In this document: positions 54,561 through 64,000 of the stretch, piece after piece
Layout of the letters: each line of letters begins with the position of its first letter
How positions within the stretch are numbered: position 1 is the stretch's first letter
DNA from: Favolaschia claudopus
Lineage: Eukaryota; Basidiomycota; Agaricomycetes; Agaricales; Mycenaceae
Length of the DNA: 64,000 nt
Reading direction: 5' to 3'
Assembly (NCBI GenBank): GCA_037176885.1
Contig: JAWWNJ010000020.1
Coordinates: forward strand, 1,550,001-1,614,000
The notes under the pieces: model-generated
What the model was told of the DNA's origin: nothing
Seen by the model: the letters and a program-made list of their open reading frames with translations, nothing else
The model's database searches: none
Position numbers and translations under genes: made by a program

Positions 54561-55292
54561 AGGTGACCCGGCCAGCGCTGGAAGCAAATGAAGACACTAG
54601 GACCGACTATCAAATGGTCATTGGGGAGCTTTACCCACCTCGCACGCTCGTCTTCCTTGACGAGTCCGCTGCTAATAGGCACACCACCAAACGCCAGATG
54701 GGTTGGGCACGTATTGGGGACAGAGCCCGCAGGCACGATTACTTTGTGAGGGGAATCAGGTACGTCGTTATCACTTCCACAGTGCTCCCTATGTTGACGA
54801 GTCATCGAGATACTCTATTCTTCCTGCCATCTCGCTCGACGGTATTCTTCACCTTGATATTCTCACCCGGTCATGGACGGGGGAAGAATTCAGGGTCTAC
54901 ATCGACGCACTTCTAGACAATATGAATCCCTACCCGCAAGACAACTCCGTCATCGTCATGGACAATGCAAGCACCCACCATTATGAGGGTATTCGGGAGC
55001 AGATCGAGGCTCGGTGCGTGGCTTTCATCCCGGAATAGATTCATAGCTAATCTTGTATAGCGGTATGCGCTTGGTATACCTTCCCGCATATTCCCCCGAC
55101 TTCAATCCCATCGAAGAGGGGTTCTCGGCGATGAAGGCGTGGATTCGGCGTAACCGCGACTACGTCTTGGGGGAAATGTCAAACGAACCAACGTGCGACC
55201 CAATCAAGATGCTGTGGGAGGCTGTTTTCTCGACGATGACACCCGAGAATATCGAGTCGTGGTATCGCGACTGTGGGTATTTAGTCGACTAG
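54560..55292 (+). CDS. Tc1-like DDE transposase, catalytic part
   Basis: Introns 54760-54809 and 55014-55060 (GT-AG) join three exons in frame. Order: ALEANEDTRTDY, then LVFLDESAANRHTTKRQMGW with the first catalytic D at 54659, then GDRARRHDYFVRGIRYSILP, then VIVMDNASTHHYEG with the second D at 54961, then RLVYLPAYSPDFNPIEEGFS with the E at 55113, and a C-terminal tail ending CGYLVD. This is a full DDE_3/Tc1-type RNase H fold with all three acidic residues, which would cut and rejoin DNA at element ends in the nucleus. The usual N-terminal helix-turn-helix DNA-binding part is absent; upstream, in the same frame, is KDZ sequence. No inverted ends belonging to it are visible. Confidence 0.75.
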
Positions 55293-55343
55293 GCATATAG
55301 TTTCTTGTATTTGTACATTAGATTTGTTTTCGTGGACATTATA

Positions 55344-55608
55344 CTGTAGTATTACGTTCAATTCGTAGGGTCACAGGTCACAGACCCGAAATCCTACGAA
55401 AATTTTCGTAAGTCACAGCGTCACAAAGGGGTCCTACGAAAGGTTTCCCCCTGTGACTCGAAATTTGGTGCGATTTCGGGCCTAAAAAGGGGGTAAAAAA
55501 CGAAAAAATTTCGTAAGTCACAGTGTCCCAAGGCCCCCTTACGAAAGAGTAAATTCGTAAGGGGTGTCACAGCCCAAACCGCCTTACGAATTGAACGTAA
55601 TACTACAG
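55344..55608. mobile_element. CTGTAGTATTACG-family MITE, copy 2
   Basis: 265 bases, ends CTGTAGTATTACGTTCAATT and the exact complement, TA outside (55342-55343, 55609-55610). Differs from copy 1 (52498-52761) at a handful of positions. It lies 51 bases after the transposase stop and 12 bases from the stop of the next gene. Confidence 0.85.
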
Positions 55609-55620
55609 TAGTATTTACAT

Positions 55621-57073
55621 TTAATTCTCCTTGTCGTGTTCGCTCTCTACGCGCGCCCTTTTCTTGCCCTTCCCCTTTGCGACCTTTTTAGCAACCTTTA
55701 TAAACTCCTGCACGGCACCTTTCACCATCCCAATCTCCTTGACATAAAAGTCCCGATCGAACCCACTGACAGCATTTGCATACGCGATGCCCTGCCCACG
55801 AAGTGCCGCCTCATATTGAGGATAATTGAGGTCCGGCATCTTCTTGTGCAAAACACTGAGAACGTCGGAAATAGAGACAGCAGGTGCGTCATCGTCTGAG
55901 TCGTTGTCCGAGTCCTCGGTGTCGCGAGCGCGTTTCGGAGCCGGTTGTGCATTGCTGACGTCGCCAAAGATCCCGGCCATGGACGCCGGCATGTGAAGAT
56001 GGAATTCGGGGGCAGCATTGCCTTTCTTACGATTTTTGCTACGCTCCTCGCGCTCGGCTGCAACCTTCTCCATGTCGTCGAGTTTGAAAACATCGGGGTA
56101 CTTGGTACACTTGTCATCTAGTTCGCGTTCGTTCTCCGGCTTGGCTTTATCTTCGTGCTGGGCAAGAGTCAATTATCAGAATTGATTTGGGAATGTATAT
56201 GATAGCGCGCGCAACGTACCAATTTCCGTGCCCAAAGTGTAACCTCCTCTAAGCCCAGCGGGACACATCGCTCTCCCTTCTCATTGTCCCTCCTCACATA
56301 ACACCACCGATTGTGCCCGCGGTGTTTCTCGCACGCCAACGCAGCCTTTACGATGTTGAGTTCATCGCGGTAGGCGGTTTCAGTGACCTTGGGCGCCGCG
56401 GCTGTTTTCTCGGCTGGTTTGGCCTTGGAATGTATAAATCAGATTCATTGGCAGCTCAACACGGACAGCGACGGACTCACCAGATTAATGATCTCCATGA
56501 AAATTTTCTTCTGGCGACGCTTGCTCAAAAGAATTGGGCGGAAGTAGTCAAACGCAGCTTTGACATCGTCTTCAGTGCTCAGCCGTTTGGGAAGGTCCCG
56601 TTTCAAATCATCGCTCGACTTCCATCCCAGTTGGGCATCACCATCGGGAATCTCCATTCGCGCACAGATGCGGGCAAGAAAATCCTCGGGCGCAATATTG
56701 TCAATGGAAATCTCGAGGACAGTAGGTGGAACAGCGGTAGCCTGAGTCGTAGCTGTTTCCTGTACTGCAGGCCCCGGGACATGGACATCCAGCTCTGAAA
56801 CAATTCAATGGTATTCTCAAGGTAACTATGCTCCAAGGACTCACGAAGACTCGGGGGCTGAGAGCTTGGAATGGGGTCTCGAGGCTGGGAGATGTACTGA
56901 GGCGGTGCGTAGCCCGGCCCGGGTGCCATGTACCCCATGTTAGCAAAAGCACCCTGGTCCATTGTGTGTTGAAGTTGGGCAACAGCAGGCTCTGTGTTCG
57001 TCGGAGGAGGCATCGGACCCATTCCAAGGAGATACTGAGTTGTTGCGTAGCGTTGTGGATTTTGAGGATTCAT
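55621..57073 (-). CDS. intact four-exon gene of unknown function
   Basis: ATG at 57073. Exons 57073-56845, 56794-56481, 56423-56220 and 56157-55621 join in frame across introns of 50, 57 and 62 bases, all GT-AG, giving 427 residues. The N-terminus is Pro/Gln/Met-rich (residues 1-80). A central domain has DFLARICARMEIPDGDAQLG and FDYFRPILLSKRRQKKIFME (about 110-180). A Cys/His-containing region follows, CEKHRGHNRWCYVRRD then GLEEVTLWARKLHE. The C-terminus has an acidic stretch (DTEDSDNDSDDDA) and ends in a basic tail KKVAKGKGKKRARVE that could be a nuclear signal. I recall similar proteins scattered in mushroom genomes, none characterised. Integrity of every splice site suggests function despite the transposon-filled surroundings. 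The 3' end lies 12 bases from a MITE. Confidence 0.8.
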
Positions 57074-57555
57074 CTTTGTAAATACGAGGCTCCATGAATT
57101 ATCCGTTGTTTTTATACACCTCGATTATGATACACCGTCATCGAATACTCCAATTACGCTGCGCGTAGGCTGCAACATGAGGACGCCCCGCTCTGACGCG
57201 CCAGCCGTCGGTTGGCGGCATTGGAGGGCAGTGCCTGCCTTATATGGTAACTGACGTCACTTCATCAGCGGGAACTTTTTTTCGGAACGCTCCAGTGTTT
57301 TGTAGATAGCTGTACAGTGTAAGGTAGATCTCATTCATCAGCAACCTACCCCACGTGACTTACATTTTACAATGTGATTGGAGAGACTTGGGAACAGTGG
57401 AAAACAACTCTAGTATGCTCTGGGCATTCTCTGATTCAACAGCTAAGCAATCAGCCAAGATTTGGTGTTTAGACTCTAGAGGGTCGAAAAAGTGAAACAG
57501 GCGTGGGAAAGTCATTCGGCAGCCACCGGCATCATTCAGAAACGCAAGAAAACGA
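57074..57555. other. 5' flank of the four-exon gene
   Basis: No promoter word stands out and no other gene is seen. Confidence 0.4.
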
Positions 57556-57559
57556 CTCG

Positions 57560-58065
57560 GATGTATCTACTTATGAGTTGTCTATAAGAGTGTTTTGAGT
57601 AGTCTCGGATACCAAGACGTACTACCTCATTATGAGCTGCCGGATATCTTTCCGTATATGGTGAATAGAGGACGTTTTGACAGCTGATTGATCTTGGGGG
57701 GTGGGAGAATTTATTGACGGTAGTACGTCTGGGCCGTATTATTCTGCGCGTCGACGCGTTTCTATCCGCCGGAATCCTCAGAGAATGCCTCAGGGCGACG
57801 AGGGACGCCATTCCGCCCTCCGTCTATGCTTAGGTGCATCCTCTTATCCTGTACACTCACAGGAAGATGACGCGAGCGGGGGTGATGGTAGGTGTCACGG
57901 TTCAATTGGCCCAGACGTATACAAGCCCCACCATTTTCCCACATGCCAGAGATCAATCAAACTTCGAAAATGTCCTCTATTCACCATATATCACCTCCGA
58001 AAGGTGTCCTACGACTCGAATTGCTTGTATACGTCTGGGTATCCGAGACTAGTTTTGAGTATACC
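57560..58065. repeat. imperfect inverted repeat, arms about 130 bases
   Basis: The stretch 57560-57700 (words GTCTCGGATACC, ATGGTGAATAGAGGAC, TGATTGATCTT) recurs inverted at 57945-58062. The arms are diverged, so this is an old foldback element; ends are not clear. Confidence 0.5.
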
Positions 58066-58135
58066 TAAGCTCTAGATATGATATTTACATCCATTATAAT
58101 GTTGTGGGGGACCCGTCGATGAGACGAGTACTTTT

Positions 58136-58312
58136 TCACGGCATATGCCGCCTGCCGAGGATTGCGATTGCCTTCTTGCTCAAATGCTTCTTCTCGTACT
58201 TCTTCAATTTCCCATTCAACTCGCGGAACTCGTCCTCAATCTCCGCGCGTGAGAGTTCAAGCTCCGCGTCACTCTGGGTTGTTGTTACTGCGAGCCTTCT
58301 TGGTGAGGCCAT
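58136..58312 (-). CDS. short open frame with coiled-coil character, 58 residues
   Basis: Encodes DAELELSRAEIEDEFRELNG, KLKKYEKKHLSKKAI and the end GRRHMP. The heptad-like spacing of Leu/Ile and the codon use look real, and it resembles the basic tails of transposon-linked mushroom proteins. It could be the last exon of a longer minus-strand gene whose other exons I do not find. No function can be assigned. Confidence 0.35.
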   Translation of the reverse strand: MASPRRLAVTTTQSDAELELSRAEIEDEFRELNGKLKKYEKKHLSKKAIAILGRRHMP

Positions 58313-58649
58313 TTGCGTCGCGCCAGAGCGATGTCCGTGAGCGTCCCTTTTGCCACACCTAGCGTGCGAATCCTTAGCCTTTCCTCTCTTTGGATTCTCC
58401 CTCGCTAGGTGCGCTGTAATGTATTCCTAGTAGCGTCTTTAATTAACTTTGGATTCTCCCTCGCTAGACCCTCGAGACATCTCGGGTCCTAAAGGTTGCC
58501 CTTACAGCAGAAGAAAGGCTCCAAGGGACTAACTGGTCAAGATTGCGCGCTTTGGCGATTTTTCAGACACTTCGTCGGACTCCTCCTCTGCTGTCTCGGA
58601 CGCGCAAACCGCAAATCTTGCCCCCTCCTCCCCCTCTCTAGAACCCACC

Positions 58650-58807
58650 ATGACCGACTCTGCCGCCGCTGCTGCAGCCGCCGCTGAGCGGATGGATAGG
58701 CTCGAGAGGACTGTTGACCGTCTGGTCGAGCTTTTTCAAACTGCTGCCAATCCTTCCACCACTACTGCTCCGACCCCTGCCGCTCCTCCAGAGCCTCCGG
58801 CCGAGAG
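58650..58807 (+). pseudogene. N-terminus of a retrotransposon gag cut by the copia LTR
   Basis: The frame MTDSAAAAAAAAERMDRLER, then TVDRLVELFQTAANP and a Pro/Ala-rich linker is a typical N-terminal coiled-coil start of gag proteins. It ends exactly where the copia LTR begins (58808), so the copia element landed in it. The short repeated word TTTGGATTCTCCCTCGCTAG (58396, 58446) just upstream may belong to the same older element. Confidence 0.5.
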
Positions 58808-59213
58808 TGTAAGGGCAACAGCTGCCAGGGCCTGAGGCCCGAGGTACTCAAGAGTCCAACAAGCACTGGGCAGAGGGAGAATCCTTAGTGGGCTAGCTAC
58901 AACAAGAGGAAGAGTGTCTACTCACCTGGGCAGAGGGAGAATCCTTAGAGAACAGAGTAAGGAGTAACAGAATCTGAAAATGCGCGGAAGGCGCAATAAC
59001 CTCAGTCTCCCACAATGTGGGATGAAAGACTCTATATTAAATACCTGAAAATGCGCGGAAGGCGCAATAACTACACAATGAGTAAGTAAATACAAGTAGG
59101 TAGATAGATAGAGAACTCACCCTCAGTCTCCCGCAATGTGGGATGAAAGACTGAGGGTGGTGGACAGACGAGCACGGTTTATATGTAAGAACAAGGCTGT
59201 ATGATAAGTATCA
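58808..59213 (-). repeat. 3' LTR of the copia element, 406 bases
   Basis: Minus-strand reading starts TGATACTTATC and ends GCCCTTACA (TG...CA). Its last 165 or so bases equal the ends of the LTRs at 25201 and 28736, including the segment bounded by GGGCAGAGGGAGAATCCTTA. The inner part differs and repeats CTGAAAATGCGCGGAAGGCG twice (58975, 59046). Confidence 0.8.
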
Positions 59214-59259
59214 GATATCTATCAAGGGCCGGAGCGGCGGGGCGGCTACCCGGAATAAT

Positions 59260-60699
59260 TCATATTCTGACACCCCCACTCGACCCAGGCCGTAGTCCCA
59301 TAGATAGACAGAATTTGGAGTGCTTGTCATGAGATAAAGGTTTTGTGAAAATATCGGCCACCATTTCATCTGTAGGATACCACAAGACAATACATTCTCC
59401 GGTGCGAACCAAGTCATCACGAACAAAATGATATTTTCTTTGTATATGCTGAGTCCTAGCGCGGTATTGTGGATCCTGGGACAGAATAATGGCAGCTCGA
59501 TTATCACATCTCAACTCAGTGGGATTTCTCTGATGTTGACCTAGTTCGTCAAAAAAGGATCTTAACCATGCTAGATGTTGTCCTGCATTTGCAAGTCCAA
59601 TGTATTCACTCTCAGTAGAAGATAGAGCGACCATGGATTGCCGACGGCTAGACCATCCGATTGCTCCAGAGTTGACAATGAACACATAACCAGAAGTAGA
59701 ACGAGATGTATCTCTGTCTCCATTCCAATTGGCATCACTGTATCCCAGAAATTGCATGTCCATGCTGATGTCAGCCCCGTTGTATACAAGTTCCCAATGA
59801 CGGGTGCCTTTGAGGTATCGAAGAAGTCGTTTTGCTGCTGCCCAATGAATTCTCTTTGGCTTTGCACTAAATCGACCAAGTACTCCTACACTGTATGCAA
59901 GATCTGGTCGAGTACCTAGCATGGCATACATAGCAGACCCAATTACACTTTGATATGGAACAATAGATCCACCTTCGACAATAGCCATATGGGTAATGAT
60001 ACTGTCGTCATCAGGGTCATTCTCTGTGAGCGGGGTTCCAGTAGACATAGGCGTGAATACAGGTTTGCAGTCTGTCATGCCATAGCGAGAAAGGACTTTG
60101 TCAATATACTGACACTGGTTCAGTGCAATGGTGCGCTTCTTACGGTTTCGAACGATCTCGATCCCAAGGAGGTACTTGGCTGGACCTAGGTCTCGCATCT
60201 TAAAAGTAGATGAAAGCATTCTTTTGACTTTGGAAGAGAATTCTTTAGAAGTTGCAGCAACAAGAAGATCATCAACATAGACCACAACAAAACAAGTCTG
60301 TTTGCCTTCTTTATAAACATAAAGGCAGGTCTCTGAATTCAAGCGATGAAATCCGAGTTTTAGGATCTCTGTGTCAAAGGTCCTGTTCCAAGTTCTCCCA
60401 GCTTGTTTAAGACCATACAATGAACGCTTGAGTCGCCAGCAGTGACCTTCTGGAATTTCAACACCATCTGGAGGCATCATGTAGATTTCTTCCTCCAGTT
60501 TACCATTGAGGTAGGCTTGTGAAACATCCAGCTGATCCAGTTCTAAGTCATATTTGGCAGCAAGAGCACAAATGATGCGAACAGACTCAAGATTGGCAGT
60601 GGGCGCAAAAACTTCTTTGTAGTCAACACCTTCTTTCTGAGTATCTCCTCTGGCAACGATTCGGACTTTGTAACGAGCAATTTTGCCTGTTTCATCCAC
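59260..60699 (-). CDS. copia reverse transcriptase and RNase H
   Basis: The open frame covers KIARYKVRIVARGDTQKEGV, then QLDVSQAYLNGKLEEEIYM, then SLYGLKQAGRTWN, then VVYVDDLLVA with the catalytic YVDD, then TRPDLAYSVG, and the RNase H part with GYSDANWNGDRDTSRSTSGY and ALSSTESEYIGL, ending DIFTKPLSHDKH...GSSGGVRI. It is full length for this half of pol. It would copy element RNA into DNA in the virus-like particle. Separated from the upstream pol frame by a single-base shift. Confidence 0.9.
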   Translation of the reverse strand: MDETGKIARYKVRIVARGDTQKEGVDYKEVFAPTANLESVRIICALAAKYDLELDQLDVSQAYLNGKLEEEIYMMPPDGVEIPEGHCWRLKRSLYGLKQAGRTWNRTFDTEILKLGFHRLNSETCLYVYKEGKQTCFVVVYVDDLLVAATSKEFSSKVKRMLSSTFKMRDLGPAKYLLGIEIVRNRKKRTIALNQCQYIDKVLSRYGMTDCKPVFTPMSTGTPLTENDPDDDSIITHMAIVEGGSIVPYQSVIGSAMYAMLGTRPDLAYSVGVLGRFSAKPKRIHWAAAKRLLRYLKGTRHWELVYNGADISMDMQFLGYSDANWNGDRDTSRSTSGYVFIVNSGAIGWSSRRQSMVALSSTESEYIGLANAGQHLAWLRSFFDELGQHQRNPTELRCDNRAAIILSQDPQYRARTQHIQRKYHFVRDDLVRTGECIVLWYPTDEMVADIFTKPLSHDKHSKFCLSMGLRPGSSGGVRI

Positions 60700-62732
60700 T
60701 TTGACTTTGGAACCACTTTGGATTTAATAGGCTTGACACCGTCTGGTATGGGAACAACATCATAGACATCATTTGCTCGGAAACCAGCAAGTTCCTCTTC
60801 AAGTCCAGCTTTCCAATGTTCAGCATTAGGACCCTGCAATGCTTCTTGCCAACTAGAAGGGTCAAGAGGGTTCTGAGCTAAAAAGGCTTCTTCAATAGCA
60901 TCATCTAGAGAAGCAAGCAAGACTGCCTCTGGAGCATCAGGGACTTCAATGTCTGGTTCGACAGAAGCTTCATTTTCTTTCGCCTGTTTACGTGCTGCAT
61001 TCTCTGCATCACGCTGAGCTTTTGACTGATGCTGTGGTCCTTCAGCTATTCTGTCGTACTCAGCAGTGGGATGTTGTGCCCTTGCATGTGGACGTGTTGA
61101 CCGCCTAGTAGGTTCCTGTCGTACGCCTGCGACCTTGCGCAATGGTGGAGCTCCCCTATTTGATGGATGGACAATAGACGGTGGATCAGCCTGACTTAGA
61201 TTATCCCCCACTGAACCTGGTATTGGGTGAGGTAGAGTGTCCGGCGGTTCATCGTCATCGTCATTATCACCATAATATGGGGTAGACCTCTTCCGCAGTG
61301 TCTGAGCAAAATCCTCATATTCTTTCCTAGATGTAGCAGGTGCCTCAAACTTTGGTTCTATAGGTGAATGAAGTTCCTGGTCATCAAACCGAACATGCCT
61401 AGATGTGATGGTTTCGCCATAAGAACCATCTTTGTTGATTACTAGCAAGTCATATGCTTTACTGTTTTCATGGTAGCCAACAAAGATGCACCGCTTTGCT
61501 TTATCACCAAATTTCTGCTTGTGACGCTTTTCTTTAGGAATGAGAGGATAAGCTCTACAGCCAAAGGGATGCAGGTGTCGTATGTTTATTGGACGGTCAA
61601 AGAGTTTCTCATGAGGTATTTCAAATTCCTGTGCTGAAGTAGGTGTTCTATTCACAGTATAACCAGCTGCTCGCATTGCTAAGACCCAAAATTTACGAGG
61701 AAGGCGTGAGGCAATCAACATAGTTGTAGCTCTGGAAACAAGTGTTTGATTCATTCGCTCTGCTACTCCGTTTTGCTCTGGGGTGTAAGGTGCTGTTGTT
61801 TCATGGATGATGCCTAGACGTTTGAATTCTGTTTCCATTTGATGAGACGTGAATTCACCACCCCCATCTGTGCGAAAGAATCGAGTCCAGCCCTCACAGA
61901 ATTCCCAATTAGCAATTTGAGCACGAAAATGTGCCTCAGTAGATTTTCGCCATTCTTTGAGTTTTGAATAGACTTGGGATTTCTTTTGGGCAAATAGAAT
62001 CCACACCTCAGAGGAATGATGATCTATAAGGACCACCCAGTAGCGTATTCCACCTGGGCCTTCTGGCGTTACTGGACCACCAACATCAGATGATACAATA
62101 TCTAAAGGACCACGAGCTTTGGTTTGACTTTTGGAAAATGGTAATTTCTTCATTTTCCCAAGAACACAGGGTTCACAGAATTTGGGGATTCCTGTCAAGG
62201 ATGTAATTTCACCAAGTCGGCCTTTAGCAACAGATTTCTGTAATAGTTGGAAATTTGTATGACCGGATATTCGATGAAGATGATTGATATCCATAGCAAA
62301 TAGTGCATGTGGATCTTCACTCAAAGGAGTATAGACAATGTGGTACAGTCCCTTCCGATGCTTGGCTTCAATCATTCTTTGCCCTTTTGGGTTTCGAACA
62401 ATGCAGCTATCTGCTTCGAACATGCTATTGTATCCCTTTTTAGCCATTTGTTGCACTGAGACAAGTGTGATACCAAAGGTTGGGACATGTAATGCACGTA
62501 AAGAGACATCAGACATCCCTCGCTTTGTTTTGCAAGATAGACGGATGGTTCCAGTTCCAACTGCATCACAATATGTGTCATTTCCAAGCCGCACCCTTTT
62601 CGGTGGATTGAGTACTTTATAAGAACCTGTCTCAAACCATGCCTCATTTGGTGTCATGGTAGTAGAAGCGCCAGAGTCAATTACCACAGCTTTGGATGAA
62701 GGGTTTGCATCACTCAAAAGATAAGCAGACAT
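60700..62732 (-). CDS. copia protease and integrase
   Basis: From MSAYLLSDANPSSK: aspartic protease VVIDSGAST; the zinc-binding HHCC start of integrase (HRISGHTNFQLLQ...CEPCVLGKMKKLPF); catalytic residues in DIVSSDVGGP, FFRTDGGGEF and PEQNGVAERMNQTL; then the conserved FGCRAYPLIPKEKR block and a long Pro/charged linker. It ends with the start of RT (WKAGLEEELAGF, PIKSKV), where a 1-base shift near 60705 throws it out of frame for the last 60 codons. Protease and integrase would be cut from a gag-pol precursor. The actual join to gag lies upstream at 62827-62831. Confidence 0.88.
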
Positions 62733-62767
62733 AGCAGCATAAGATTTCTGGGAAACAACAGGTACAG

Positions 62768-63449
62768 CTAAATGTCCATGTTCAGAGTCATCGGAATCAG
62801 ATTCGGAATCTGTAGTAGCAGAGGCATTTTTGCCTTGTCACGGCGCTTTCTAGGTCTCACTTTCTCAGACTTCTGCTTGTCATTCTTCTTTGAGTCCTTT
62901 GATCCCTGCGCTAGATTCTTCAACTGATAGCAGTTATCGGAGGTATGAGATTTGTTCTGTCCATGTATAAGACAATGTTTATCGCCCTTGGCAGATGGCT
63001 TTCCTTTGCCAGGGTTTGTGGATTTAGCAGCTAGAGCAGTGTCGTCGCCGTTCTCACTCTTTGGTAGTTTACCAAGAGTAATCAGGCGAGCACGAGCTTT
63101 ATCCCAAGTTATGCCTGTACCAAGAGAGGAAACAATGTTCCCTTTAATGCCTGTCCAGTAGCTATCATCTGGTAGAGTGCTGAGCAGAATGAGAGGCTGA
63201 AGCTCTGGGGGGAATGGAAATTCCAGGCGTGCAAGCCTATCAAAGCAGGTCTTGATACCAGCTACATGAGAAAGAATCTTGTTGCGATCCATGAGCTCTG
63301 GTTCGCCTTCAATAACGAGCTTGGTGCTAAAAAGTTCTGCTAGAACACCCATTGCAAAATCGGCCACTGTGGTCGTAGAACCCCCTGACTTTCCCTTAGT
63401 TCTTCCATCCAATCTTGGAGGGAAAGTCACAGCAAAATGCCATGAATTC
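62768..63449 (-). CDS. copia gag, N-terminus interrupted
   Basis: The open frame has SWHFAVTFPPRLDGRTKGKS, LAELFSTKLVIEGEPELMDR, LILLSTLPDDSYWTGIKG and the knuckle-like CLIHGQNKSHTSDNC (C-x2-H-x6-H-x4-C), then a Lys/Arg-rich tail. It lacks the first part of a normal gag because a CACTA-like element starts at 63450. At a run of five A (62827-62831 on this strand) a one-base backward shift links it to an acidic SDSESDSDDSE-type stretch in the pol frame. Confidence 0.75.
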
Positions 63450-64000
63450 CACTGAGAGCTTGTGAATTTCACCTAGAAATTTTCACTGGGTCCGACTATG
63501 TGAGTGGAACATTCCATCATGTTTTTTCACATAGTTTTGCGGTGGATACCATTCAGGATTCAAGTGAATTGAGTTTCACTATGCTCAGATTCCCTCCAAA
63601 AGCACATGAATTTCACCCTAAGAGTGTATGAAAATCGGGGCAAAAATAGGTAAAAATCTTCTTGCTTGGACCAAGTACCAACCTCTTGTACAGTCAACAT
63701 CCTTATATTACATCATGCGTTCACTTATTTGCTACACTATGTAATACTTATCTATTTATTTATGAAGGTTATGCGATACTGTTCAGTAATGAGAATCTTA
63801 AAATAAATTGTGCGCATCCAGTACTGGTGACCTGAATGATGTACCTTGGTCGAGGCACCTTTAACCCCATGAAAATCATGGAATTCGACAGTGGATTCCA
63901 AGATGTGTGCCCCAGGCTGGAAATCAACTATTTCTACAATTTTCACACAAGTTACCTCACATACTCTTCAAGTGAATTTCATGGAGTTCATACACGGGTT
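63450..64000. mobile_element. CACTA-like element, right end outside window
   Basis: Starts CACTGAGAGCTTGTG exactly where the gag reading breaks. Like 36150-36885 it carries many GTGAATTTCAC and CATGAATTTCAC words (63460, 63609, 63972) in its subterminal DNA. No target duplication can be checked because the other end is not in the window. The identification rests on the CACTG start and the repeats. Confidence 0.5.

Larger units (their letters stand above)
58808..63449 (-). mobile_element. Ty1/copia retrotransposon, nearly complete, 5' end beyond gag not in view
   Basis: Reads on the minus strand: gag (63449-62768), then protease, integrase, reverse transcriptase and RNase H, then a 406-base LTR at the left. 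The 5' LTR is not in the window because gag is cut at 63450 by another element. The order protease-integrase-RT-RNase H is diagnostic for copia. Two frame changes (62827-62831 and near 60705) separate gag, the first half of pol and the second half. The LTR terminus is shared with the gene-less element 25201-29590. Confidence 0.88.

Noticed and set aside
1..64000. CRISPR arrays, prokaryotic operons, ribosome-binding sites
   Set aside because: Spliced genes and eukaryotic transposons throughout; no spaced repeat arrays were seen.

Overview
The window looks like nuclear DNA from a mushroom-forming basidiomycete. The intact genes carry many introns of about 45-65 bases with GT-AG ends. The transposon remnants (KDZ transposase pieces, a DUF6589-type protein, Ty1/copia elements, many short elements flanked by TA) are of kinds abundant in Agaricomycetes. 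No family match below was run against a database; all are from motif reading and memory.

Layout. At 1-10 kb, repeat debris and a decayed DUF6589-like gene abut the 3' part of a GATA zinc-finger gene, followed by about 6 kb in which I recognise no gene. At 10-14 kb lie two host genes that splice cleanly: a Kre9/KNH-like short protein (+) and a 15-exon cytochrome P450 (-) with a short TA-flanked element inside one intron. At 14-25 kb there are almost only inverted-repeat elements. At 25.2-29.6 kb sits a complete LTR element with no gag or pol. At 31-34 kb are a GC-rich minisatellite inside an inverted-repeat element and a nested 1.4-kb palindrome. At 34-35.4 kb (-) is a modular cysteine-rich membrane protein gene. 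At 35.5-37.6 kb is a copia fragment split by a CACTA-like element. At 38.8-39.4 kb (+) is a short protein with a possible PD-(D/E)XK core. At 42.4-46.5 kb (-) is a multicopy-type protein broken by a three-level nested insertion. At 49.5-51.0 kb is a gag-only LTR element with identical LTRs. At 51.8-55.6 kb are nested short elements around a KDZ fragment joined to a Tc1-like DDE domain. At 55.6-57.1 kb (-) is an intact four-exon gene of unknown function. From 58.8 kb to the right edge is a nearly complete copia element (-) whose gag is cut by another CACTA-like element.

The host genes do not form an obvious pathway: a regulator (GATA), a surface/cell-wall protein (Kre9-like), an oxidative enzyme (P450), a receptor-like cysteine-rich protein and two unknowns. 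The dominant theme is non-autonomous mobile DNA. At least fifteen short inverted-repeat elements are flanked by TA. One LTR element without genes shares its LTR terminus with the coding copia element. One LTR element carries only gag. The most unusual items are this gag-only element, the KDZ-Tc1 joined reading frame, the exon-modular cysteine-rich gene, and short elements whose insertion history can be read to the base.
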